Assembly: GCF_026230105.1 (NCBI RefSeq)
Contig: NC_079475.1
Location: 28,084,086-28,148,085, forward strand
Direction: 5' to 3'
From: Diorhabda sublineata
Lineage: Eukaryota; Arthropoda; Insecta; Coleoptera; Chrysomelidae
DNA length: 64,000 nt
How positions within the stretch are numbered: the stretch's first letter is position 1; every line of letters starts with the position of its first letter. A program made the translations under genes and the position numbers. Below are positions 51,451-61,979 of the stretch, in pieces. The notes beneath the pieces were generated by a model. The model made no database searches. It was not told the DNA's origin and saw nothing but the letters and a program-made list of their open reading frames with translations.

Positions 51451-53573
51451 GCGCATCCACCGCACTTTTTATAAATTAAGCAGTGGTGCTGGAGCTTCTT
51501 TTATCTTTTCTTTACATGGAGTTATAAAATAAATTACTTGGTAAAATATTTTTTCAGGCGACAACATTGTAGTTTTACCTATTAACTAGATTTTCCATTC
51601 ATTTGGAGACCATGTAGATATTTCTTTAGTCAAGCCTTGACAATATATAATATTTGAAAATATCTTCAACTTATATTATGTTCAAAACTGAAATAGGTCT
51701 AAATGTCAATTTTTATCTTTGTTCTGAAACTAATTTTTTTAACAAAAAATGTATATATAATATTAGTTCTCTTATTGATAATACATCCAAAAAAAGTGTA
51801 ATATATACAACCAAAGAAAGTATTGAAAAAATATTGTATTTGTCAGAAATATTCGGACGTATGAAAATGGTATGGAATATGGTAGATCAATGATTCCTTA
51901 TCTTTTGGCCAATTTTCATTAATAAACATTTGTTTCTTTCGATAAGGACTTTTGTCACTATTATTATTACAACCTTCTATTTTATGATTTAGTTATATTA
52001 ATCATAAATAATATTTTTGACCTATATCTTCATTTATTTTACTGAGATAATTAGATTATTATCAGTTTAACAAAGTGAAATTCTTGAAAGATTTATTTCA
52101 AATATTCATAACAATGACTGTATTTGAGTATTACTAGTTATAATGGAATTTAACTTTACTACATAACATTTATTTATATTCCTATTATTTACATTAGTAC
52201 TCAAATAATGTTGAAAAATTATATATTCAATTTATTTTTCATAAGAGCGATAACGAGTGACAAGAGATATAATGATATGAAAAGATGAGGAACTACGATT
52301 TACTTGAATATATAACTATAGTCATTTTCCAGTATTTTGTTTCTATTTATTATTTCTAGCTGAATTTTATCTTATTAAATGTTCTGATGAAGAAATCAAA
52401 TTATTAATTTATATTTATTTTCTTACCAAATTACAATAAGGTACGATGGGGCCAGATTGCTCATATTATTGTTGCCTGATCCAACATAAAAATTTAATAA
52501 GGGATTATTCTAGTGAGCAGCGATTTCCTAGCAAGTGAATATCTGGTAGAATGGAAGTGCTCTCATTAAATTTGTAATAGAAATCGATATAATATATAAC
52601 TTGTTGTTCAAGTTTTATTATTTGGCAAGCACAATACGATTTACGGTTTGCGAGGGGCTTTATTGTTCCATATACCCTCCTTGAATATAAATACAATTTC
52701 AGTAATGTTCTAATTTAAAGATTCAATTCTTGAAATCAGGATAAGGAAGACTATGGAGAGATTCTTCCACGGCTGCTATTACCTTTCGCTTGATGGCATT
52801 AGTTTTAGTTGTTTGACGAATAGGCTACTCAAAAATTCTTTTAATCCTTTCTAAGATGCTCAATTAATAACTTTGGTCAAAATATCTAGGGCATCTACTT
52901 AATCTATATTGGTTAATCGTTGATCTTACATAATCATATTCTCTATTTTTTCATGTTATACAAATGGATGAAAATACAAAAATTTATTCAATAATATTAC
53001 GATAATAGAAATAATCTAGTTTGTCCATTTATGTTATTGATATTGATAAAGATTACAGATTGAAAAATATTATTAGAATATGCTTGAAAGAGGTGGAAAA
53101 ATGTCACATACTGTTGTTGAAATAACGTACCTATAACTTTTAAGATATGTTTAGTGGGATCACAGAAATAATAATAAAAAGAGTGAAAATGGAAACTATA
53201 AGTAACTGAGTGAATCAAGGCAATTAAAAACAATTAAAAATATTGTTGCTACATAAACCCCAACCTATTATAATCTTTAAGGAAACTCAAGAAATAAAAA
53301 TGAGTATAAAAAATAGATTTTGAGAAGAGTAACAAAAAAATTTTATGAAAACAGTATGAACGGGTGGTTCGAAACAGAAAATTAATATTCTTAAATATCA
53401 AGGATTTACTCGTCGTGGTTCTTGCAAAAAGTAATAAGTGAAGTAAATAAAGTATGAACTAGTAAAAGTAAGAGATCGGGGTGACTGAAGGTATCCATTA
53501 GCAGGGTTACAGGAACTGATGCAGTGATTATTGCTAGGATTGAGAATTACCAAAGAATAACACTATACAACCA
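51451..53573 (+). other. Intron 1, no gene recognised
   Basis: AT-rich spacer. Frames at 51654-51893 (plus) and 52997-53233 (minus) show no family resemblance. Confidence 0.45.
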
Positions 53574-53901
53574 CAAGGGCGGAACCAGGGTCTTGACAAA
53601 TGGAGGGTCATTAGTATTAAGCCTTTTATCCACAAAATATAATTTAATTATGTTGTTTTTGACATATTAATTAGTTTATGTCAGAATCTTCAACTTCTTA
53701 GCATTTTATTTTTGTTTTATGAGGTATTGCTTAGATATTCGAAATATTTGCGGGTATTGGCTCCATTCATCCACGGTGTAAAATAATTCGTACTTTTCCA
53801 TCTTCCCACTTACGCCCTTTTATAAGAAACAAAAAACTAACTTAATGAATCAGGGTTTAGGGGGGAGGTCATGACCCCCATAACCTCCCCTGGATCCCTT
53901 G
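53574..53901. mobile_element. Miniature hAT-type element, about 328 bp
   Basis: The left end caagggcggaaccaggg is mirrored by the right end, which reads ccctggatcccttg. The flanking octamers are tacaacca (53566-53573) and tataacca (53902-53909), a 7 of 8 match, as expected for the 8-bp target duplication of hAT elements. There is no coding content. A GC-rich palindromic patch (ggggggaggtcatgaccccc) lies next to the right end. Confidence 0.7.
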
Positions 53902-54315
53902 TATAACCATAACATTATAAATAAGTTCATGGCATCAAAACATGGTGTATCCCGGTGCTACTTCTATGTATTATCGTTCAACAGGTATATTTTTATTATG
54001 AAACACAACAAAAATATTCACATAATTATTTTCAATGAGATTTTATCAAGATTCTATTCGGTATGTAGTGTATATATAATATTGAATATATGGCGAAAAA
54101 TTTTGGTTGGTATATCTAGTTTATACAATGAAATGAAAAAAAAAAAACTTTTAAAAACACCATAAGGCGGTGAGAAAAGTCGGAATGGTTGACATAGAAT
54201 ATGTCGGTGTATGTTAGTGCCCAGACACAAATATTGACCTGAAGATGACTAAGTATTGGAATTAACTTCTAATGTATTTCAATACCTAATATTAATTGGC
54301 ATAAGAATAATCTTT
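53902..54315 (+). other. Intron 1, no gene recognised
   Basis: The frame at 53899-54165 is AT-driven and ends in a poly-A stretch. No feature is defensible. Confidence 0.45.
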
Positions 54316-54440
54316 CATTATTATGCAACGATCATGTATGATAGCCATTAATATACGAGTGTCTCGTAGGATACGAGCCGCAGGCGAGTGTAGTATATGT
54401 ATAATGTGCGAGTATATTAGTGAAAGTTGCATACATTATT
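54316..54440. mobile_element. Small palindromic miniature element, about 125 bp
   Basis: cattattatgcaac at the left is the imperfect reverse complement of gttgcatacattatt at the right. The interior carries tacgagtgtctcgtaggata and gccgcaggcgagtgtag, a GC-richer palindromic core unlike the surrounding DNA. No coding capacity. Superfamily unknown. Confidence 0.5.
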
Positions 54441-55747
54441 TTTTCTATACTCATCAATGAGTATATTTCAATTGATAATTTTCATTTATTATAGAAAAAC
54501 GGCACGGTAAAAGGAATTGCGGCAAATAAATTCAAATCATTTGTAGATGTGTATTTTTCAATCTTCATTGTTTATGTATTAATTATTTATAGTAGAATTC
54601 CTAACATTCTGTTCGGATAGCTGTTAAATATTTGTTTCATTCCTATTCCTATTATAAATTAAAACGAAAATTATCAGGTTTCTTTCTAACAACTTACTAT
54701 TTTCATCTGGTATAAATAGTTTACATTTTTTACAACGTTCAGCTTAGAATATTTTAATATATCAATATCAACCTCATATTTATAACTAACTCCATTATTG
54801 AAAAAAGTAGTTTGTAATTCTTTAGAATAAAATATAGAAACTTTCCTTGAAAACTTAATTATAAATTATATAAAATCATTATAATTATAAATCAATTTAT
54901 TTTATTTGACAGTTATGCGTGTCACTATACTCACCAAAACTTCATTATTATATACAGAACAGCAAAATATGATTCGTTATATTATTGTAACGGATACCGA
55001 CATAACTTGAATTGATTGTATTTTGCAAAACAGGTTGTGAGTACAACTTCAGCGCACATTTCTTGACTCAGAAGTATAATCAAGTATTGTCTATTTTCTT
55101 GTGATATTCTCACTAAAATTTAATACAATTACCAAATTAGGTACAAAGCTTTACAAAAGCAATGTAGAAGGAAAACGATTTTTCAATACATCGTCCGCAA
55201 TCTGATAAAATTGTACGTCATATCTAGTACATCTCTTTAAGCATTATCAATATTTCTCACTCTTTATATTTTTTGTTTCTTCTTTATGTCATGATCTATA
55301 ACATCATTACAATTTTGTTATTTCAATAACCTAATTAGTTAATCGTAGATTTTGTTGTACGCAATACCCTGTAACAACAACCGAAGGCAGACTCAGTTTT
55401 GTTGCTGCCACAAATTTCTCATCCTCTGCCAACTCATCACGTTTTATTTAAACTATCGAGACAAGTCTGCTCTTCAGATGACCTACATGTCTTGACCATA
55501 CGTAACTGATACTTGAACTGCAACTTATATTGTTAAATTTGATTTCGCACATTTAACTATATATTGAAGAGAAAAAAAAAACAGTTAGTTACTGGAACAT
55601 GTCAGTTAATTATCATAGATGATTGAATCCGCAGTTTCAAACACGTTATTGTGTTATTCGTTCAATGGCAAATTCCTCAAATTTGCTGAAATATGAAGTT
55701 CGTGGGAATTAATCGTTGTTAATAGTGTATTACGTCTATTGTTACAG
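54441..55747 (+). other. End of intron 1, upstream of the alternative exon
   Basis: No coding sequence was recognised. If the exon at 55749 is a first exon, its promoter should lie here. TCAGTT-type initiator matches occur at about 55395 (gactcagttttg) and 55600 (catgtcagttaat), which are common by chance. Confidence 0.4.
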
Positions 55748-55831
55748 AATGGAGTTACATCATAGTCAAAACAATTACGACGTTGAAAGCAACAAATCAC
55801 CATGGTACGGTTCAAAGGCAAGTTGTACTAG
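55748..55831 (+). CDS. path: Cassette or alternative first exon of the SLC36 gene
   Basis: The sequence tgttacag precedes 55748, and the exon ends with AG before gtaaga at 55832. Read as internal, it is 84 nt, a multiple of three, so it can be included or skipped between exons 1 and 3 without changing frame. Read as a first exon, the ATG at 55749 gives MELHHSQNNYDVESNKSPWY, then GSKASCT plus two bases, which has the same exit phase as the 856-923 exon. Both readings encode a short hydrophilic N-terminal segment ahead of the transporter core. The sequence cannot tell alternative promoter use from exon inclusion. A promoter between about 55.4 and 55.7 kb is possible but not shown. Confidence 0.6.
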
Positions 55832-58377
55832 GTAAGAAACAAGTATTGGTACTCATTCTATTAAGTAATAAATTGATAAATATGAATACATCATGGAATA
55901 ACAACGTCTCATTGAATTTATACTAAAAATTTATTTTCAAATAACTTTTTTTTTAATTGGGTATTATGATAATATAATATGGCTATTGTGACAATTGGTT
56001 AATTTTTATATACCTTCCAGAAACTATTGGTTTCCTATACCAGTCAATTAAAATTTTATTATCTTTGCTTCTTATAAATTGGTATGAAGAAAAGGTAACG
56101 ATTTTTAAATATTCTCCTTTTCTATAGTAAATTGTATATAGGTATCGAAATTATTGAAGTAAAATAGTAAATTATCCATTTCATTATTTCGAAAGGATAA
56201 TATATATGCAGGTTCTCCAAAAATTATGTCTATTGGACAATCTAAGCCGGGATAAGTTTAAAATCTTGAGGCAATCATGACAAAAATGACATAGACTTCG
56301 AAAAAGGTTTTGTATACTGTCCTTCCTATATTTGGCAATCGATATATACAAAAATTGCTTAAAATAAAAGAAAAATATTAAAGATAACTGTAATTTTGTG
56401 AGCAGTATAAAAAGCGAACTTAAAAAGATATAAGCTAATATAAAGAATAATATGACCTATTAGAATTACTCTGATTTAAACACTTTAAAAATGGAATACA
56501 ATATAATATGTTCATAGTTTATACTCATTAGACTTAAAAAAAATCAGTGGATTCCGATCTTCACAATATAGGTCAAAAATATTCGTCCCTCCCGCTAAAT
56601 TGAAGTCCCAAAAATTAGAATAGACTTTTGAACAAGCATATTTGGTAATATTTGGAGACGATAATCACTTTTTTACCTATATACCATTTTGATAAATTTA
56701 CCCATGTAATTAAAGTTCCTTCTGGGAATAATAAACGTTATACTATTGATATATAACTATTCACATCTCAAAATTTTGAAATCTAAAACAAGTTAATTCC
56801 ACTTATTACGTAGTACTAATAATTATCTAGACTTTTGTTTATTTATGTCATGTAAAACACAAACATTTCACCGAGGCTTCATAATATCTATAAATAAATA
56901 AGGACAAAATAATGGTTCCAATTTATCCAGTAAATTATATCTAAGTAATAAATTCAAGAAACATATCTCAATTAAATATGTTGTATACTAGGCCGTATTA
57001 GTCAATTACATTGGTAAACATAACACCAAAAAATAATAGAGCTACAACATTGCGAAACTCGGAGAAATGAAATCACAATTGTAACCGATGCTTATGTAAT
57101 AGTCGAGAAAAAGTATGCTCAAACAAACCTCAATAACGTTCTTTGAAAAGTTAGCTACTGCAAGGAATCATTTTGTTCAGCCGACACAAGTGACATTTTA
57201 TGAAGTGATACTGGATGCACAAAATTTAGGCTGTTACTTTAGATGCCTCAAATATAGTTTGATGGCAGGTTTGTGAAAAATATTACATAATAAATTCTAA
57301 GTAAACTTAGAGAACGATCAAAAAACTAAACTTACAGCCATCCCACAATTGATTATGTTTCATAGCAATCATACATACTAACCTGTGATCCTTTGTAACG
57401 GGTATCGATAGGCTGGAGCAGATTCGTTTATTACACAGGCTAAGACAGTATTTATGCTACATTCCGTTAATCGAAAACAGTTGTAAATCTCCCTCATTTT
57501 CTTAGACTTTCCTAAACTTTGCTCATTATTCTAAAAGCTCATAAATTCAGATAAATGAATATTATACAGTTTAAAATGATTTTCATGAAATTTTCAATAC
57601 AGTTCACATACATAACTTACATAGAAATTCCTCTTCGCATTATAGTTGATTATTATTTATTGGTTGAAAATTAGTTGAAGAATAATTTTTTCACATCTTT
57701 ATGATGCTTTTGAAATAAGAGGAAACTATTATCGCTATAATCGTCACAAAATATTTATAGTATTGTGAAGCGGCACCTTCCGTATTAGTATGAACTTTAC
57801 TTTATCTTTAACTGCATAATAACTATTCAAAAAGAATGAAATAGCATGCAACATTTGATCATAACTACTAATAACATTAATAAAGTAAAAAGCTCACACT
57901 GGGACCCAAAAAGGGACTTGGGACAAATTTTTGATTCATATTCACTGACAGAAATTAAGATCACAAAAAGAGTAGTACATTCGAATTTCCTATTATTCTT
58001 TATTCAATTCAACTAGATTTATGAAAGATTTAACCTAATATGTGATAAACTGCTACGGAACTTCTTTTTATATTAGATAAAGAATTAATAAGAAATCAAG
58101 TTGCGAAGGAGTAACATGGAATCAATAGACCTGACAACAAAACTAGATGGAAAACTACTCGGAGATCAATTTAAAAATGAAATCATTTGAAAAAGATGTC
58201 TATTTCTTGTTAGAGTCACATATCAAACTCTTTATCTTTATTTTGATAATGACTGAAATAAGTCGAAACGTCAATTTTTTTAGCATTTAGAAGCATATGT
58301 GGCGTTTATTTTTGTTCTTATTTTAATTCATTTTTTAATATATTCAATCACACGTGTCGAAATAATATTTACTTACG
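55832..58377 (+). other. Intron between the 55.7-kb and 59.8-kb exons
   Basis: AT-rich intron without recognised gene. At about 58236-58292 a short plus-orientation match to the Penelope terminal repeat occurs (ttttgataatgactgaaata, then gtcgaaacgtcaattttt). Confidence 0.5.
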
Positions 58378-58530
58378 TTTCTAAATAGACTTGATTTTAG
58401 GTCTCTTTTGTTATAAAATAAGTTTGGTTATTAATTTTGGAAAGACAGATAAAAATTTGATGTTTCGAATATTTTTAGTCTTTATAATATTTACCACTTA
58501 TTTAGGTTGACAATTTTATGGATTTTGATC
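58378..58530 (-). repeat. Penelope-type terminal repeat, minus orientation
   Basis: Contains tagacttgattttaggtctc, gttataaaataagtttggtt, gataaaaatttgatgtttcg and tttttagtctttataatatt, in the same order as at 23885-24110. A partial copy in the opposite orientation lies about 90 bp to the left (58236-58292), giving an inverted pair. Confidence 0.65.
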
Positions 58531-59021
58531 AATTTGGAATGATAATATGAGTGGCTTGACTGAAACGGATTGAAAACGTATCTAGCAGCCACCTCTAAAC
58601 GAAATAAAACCTAACTGATAACGGATTAGCTTTTTCTGAATCGAAATTATTAACCAAGCATATTAATTTTCTTCCAAAACTGCATAGAATAACTACAAAT
58701 TTAGCTCAGTGAGATCTAGTACAATGTCCAAAAGTGCCCGGTATTGTTAAATTAAATACAAAATTGTGTGGTTTGTTCCAGTGGGTAGTCTATTCTTCTT
58801 ATTATAAACGTGACATATGAGGAATTGCTGTCAGGTGTGGGCTATTTTTAAGAAGAAACAAAAGTGTCCAGAAAAATTCTTCATTATTTTTTTAAGCTTG
58901 GAAGAATGCGTTATGGACAAAGGTACTAGTGGATATTGTTGGAAATCGAACTCAAAGAGTGAGACGTTACTGTTCACTATGCAAGATTCATAGGCCAATG
59001 TTGCGTACGATTCCTCTAAGG

Positions 59022-59605
59022 CAGCGTTTCCCAACCTTTTACAGCCACGGACCCCTAGGAAATCAAGCACAGTTTTCACGGGCCCACTTAATAAAATAAA
59101 CAGCAAAAAAACTCGGATTAGGTCTTTATCTTAGTTATTTCAGATACAAAATAACTGTTTATTATGGAAAAAATTTGATGTGAAAGTTGCTGTTGCTTTT
59201 TTGCAACTAAATCAGTGATATTCGGGTTGATGTTGCTACTAAGTTGTAATCTCAAATCAGATTTTACTTGTTATTTGTTTCTGTATCTGTTTTTTGTATA
59301 TAGAAGAGTAGAGAATGCCTTTTCACATATGTATGTGGTTGAAAAAAGCAGAAAATGCGTCAGTGCTTCGTCCGATATCTCTTTATAATCTGTCTTTAGA
59401 TTCACCCAAACACTTGATAGTGAAGATTCTTTGAAATTGAATTTCAACGCTGACTAACAGGATATTTCTATCAATTGGTTTTTCTGTGCCGCTGTCAAGC
59501 CAGTAATATCAGTAACATGTTCGGTAAGTAATGAAAAAAGAATACAGCGAGACTCGAAGAGTGATATTATTTTTTTACGAATCTGGTATTCAGATCATGA
59601 ATATA
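59022..59605 (-). pseudogene. hAT transposase C-terminal remnant with 3' terminal repeat
   Basis: The minus strand reads EYQIRKKIISLFESRCILFS, LLTEHVTDITGLTAAQKNQL (about 59605-59460), then VWVNLKTDYKEISDEALTHF, LLFSTTYMCEKAFSTLLYTK, NRYRNK (about 59420-59270), a stop, and SDLRLQLSSNINPNITDLVA (about 59250-59190). The TTYxCExxFS block and the SDLRxxL segment belong to the hAT dimerisation domain, closest in look to ZBED5/FAM200-like transposases. The outer end at 59022 is cagcgtttcccaacctttt, a typical hAT terminal repeat, preceded by ctctaagg as half of a possible target duplication. The catalytic region and the 5' end are absent. It lies antisense in the transporter intron. Confidence 0.9.
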
Positions 59606-59766
59606 ATCTCACAAACACCGTTTAAATTGTATACTTGCTTTACTACTATAATCAACACTATCATCACTTTATTCATCCTATGTTTTTTTTTGAGTATTAA
59701 CTAAGCTAGAAACCTTATATGGGGATATAAGATGTAATAATATTGATATATTTCATTTAATTCCAG

Positions 59767-59901
59767 TGGAAATGACGAAATGATATTCCAGTCTACCGAA
59801 GAAATATTAAAACAATCAGATCCTAAGAATAAAGGACATCTTTCTAGTCTCGATGCGAAAACTGGGGGTGGCCATGGTATTTCAGTGGAACATCCTACAT
59901 C
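59767..59901 (+). CDS. path: Coding exon of the SLC36 gene, cytosolic N-terminal segment
   Basis: The acceptor is a T-rich tract ending in ttccag at 59766 and the donor is gtaagt at 59902. The 135-nt exon is open in the frame set by both upstream exon candidates and enters and leaves in phase 2. It encodes a hydrophilic stretch running from GNDEMIFQSTEEILKQSDPK to GGGHGISVEHPTS. The closing HPTS followed by YLETL in the next exon resembles the sequence just before the first membrane helix in insect pathetic-like proteins, which ties this exon to the gene. A hAT transposon remnant ends only about 160 bp upstream of its acceptor. Confidence 0.85.
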
Positions 59902-61828
59902 GTAAGTATTTTATTATTAAATAAATTCTATTTTTAACTACAGTTTGCCAAGATAAAAGATATTTGATATAACATTTCATTATATATAATTTGAATGGAA
60001 TATAAATGTATTCGATCTATTTGCCTCACGCAATTTTCAATTAGAGTTGAGGTCCTAATCAACTATTATTTCTTTATCTCCATCCTAATAACCCCGACAT
60101 ATCCATGTTTCAACAATGGAAATTTTAGTAAATTTACCTATGTGCCCAAATCTTTTATAAATCAAATATGATGGGAAATGTGTAGTACACCATCCGTAGA
60201 TCAAAGATTACAGGGTTCCAGATATTTTTTTTCTAGTTCTGGCAAGTAAACTCCTGTTTTCAAATACAGCGTTTCTACTTAGAAATTTCAATAGAAACAT
60301 ACTTCATCTATATTTACTCTATACTAGAATATAGAACTTTTAACTACGAAGTAATGAGGTTTTAAAACTGAATAACGAGAAATAAATTAACAGACTTCAT
60401 TGATTAGGTTTTTTTCATCCCTATAAATAATCCGAAAAAGATGAGTTCATTGTAGGAACAGAAATAATCTTCGGTGCATTATTACACATTATGCTTACTT
60501 TATTGTGATTTCGTAATATTATTTGGTATACATAAATTCTACTGCTTGTTTCTTTGATAAATTATATTCTATTCCCGTGTCTATCAAACCACTGTAGTTT
60601 TATTTGAGCAAACATATGTGGCTCACAAGAGGAAGCCTTAAAATTTGGACCGAGACACTCACTAACCAGCTCATCATTATTTCGGTCAAACGCTTGATTG
60701 CTTGTTACAATGTTTTATATTGTAGATCAGTTGGTCTAATGACGAGTTTTGATTTGATTATAATACCGAAAATGTTTACCAAACAGAAGTAGTCGAGCAT
60801 GTACACATCTTTGGCATCCTAAATGTAACTTCTTTCCGCCCTTATACGACAAGTTGTGATCTATAAATAACACTTGAATAAAAGTAGTTTAAATTATTTT
60901 TATCAACGAACAACCCTAGTAGTCCACATAATGATGGGCTTAGCAATTATGGATGATTTCAAATGTTTTCTGTTTCATCAAGATAAACAAAAGCAAAGAA
61001 AAAAATGAGATATGAATTAAGGAAATCAATACTTCTCAACAGTTTTTTTAGAAGCATGTTCATTTATATACTTGTTAAATAGCGTATTTGGTAAAAGTAG
61101 CCATTGCATATGAAGTATTTTCAAAAATACACTGAAATATTTCATAAATGAAGTAAAACAGTTCTATTGTATTCACATTAGAAGTTCTCATTGATTTTGC
61201 TTATTTCTTTTCGAAACTATATCAAAACACGTAAATAAAAAGTGACATGTGGCACGACACCATATGAAGAAATAAACTCTACGTTCCAGGTTTATTGATT
61301 GTTACATCGTTTTTAATTTTTTATGGATCATAACGGTGAAAAATGGATTTTATACATCGTGAATTTCTTTGGAACTCTTTGTCAACTATCAACAAAACTC
61401 AATGTGTTTTATCCATGTTTTTCAACATACATTGCAAACACGATCTCACCAAGTCTCTATAGTAGCAGGCTGGTATGTCGTAACGAGCTCAAACTAGTCA
61501 TTACTTGCAAAATTCATTGAGGGTTGGTTTATCACAACTAGTACTTTTTGGGGGAGTTTTATGTGTTGATTCATTAGTAAAAACTTAATTATAGTATATC
61601 AACCATCTCAAGAAACAGTCAAAATATAAATTTCAATATACATATTCAAAATAAAACTCATTACTAAAAATGTCATAAAATGGAATTATAAATATGTTTT
61701 TAATATAAATTGCATCTTTCTCTTCCTCTACTAGTAGATGAAGAATGTTGCTAAAAGAATAATAGAATAAGAGAGATTTTACGAGAATTTATTAATTGAA
61801 AAATTATGAAATTTTTTTCTCATTTCAG
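59902..61828 (+). other. Intron between the 59.8-kb and 61.8-kb exons
   Basis: It is bounded by gtaagt at 59902 and tttttttctcatttcag at 61828. No gene or recognised repeat lies inside. Frames at 60604-60792 and 61323-61520 have no family resemblance. Confidence 0.6.
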
Positions 61829-61979
61829 GTATTTGGAAACTCTCATGCATTTATTAAAAGGAAACGTAGGATCTGGTATATTTGCTATGGGCGATGCTAT
61901 AAAAAATGCAGGCATTGTTCTAGGTCCTATAGTAGTTCTGATTTTGGGCTTAATATGTCTTCACTGTCAACATTTGTTG
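61829..61979 (+). CDS. path: SLC36 proton-assisted amino acid transporter exon, start of membrane core
   Basis: The exon lies between tttttttctcatttcag and gtaagt at 61980. It completes a Ser codon and then reads YLETLMHLLKGNVGSGIFAM, GDAIKNAG, IVLGPIVVLILGLICLHCQH, LL, ending in phase 0. The LLKGNxGSGIFAMxxAxKNAG block is the hallmark of helix 1 in SLC36 transporters (amino acid transporter Pfam family Aa_trans), where the broken helix forms part of the substrate site. IVLGP onward is helix 2. Family members carry small neutral amino acids with protons at the plasma membrane or endolysosome. Drosophila path is known to promote growth through TOR signalling and to be needed for dendrite growth. 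The remaining helices are not in the window. Family assignment is strong; orthology to path rather than another SLC36 paralogue is likely but not proven. Confidence 0.92.
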
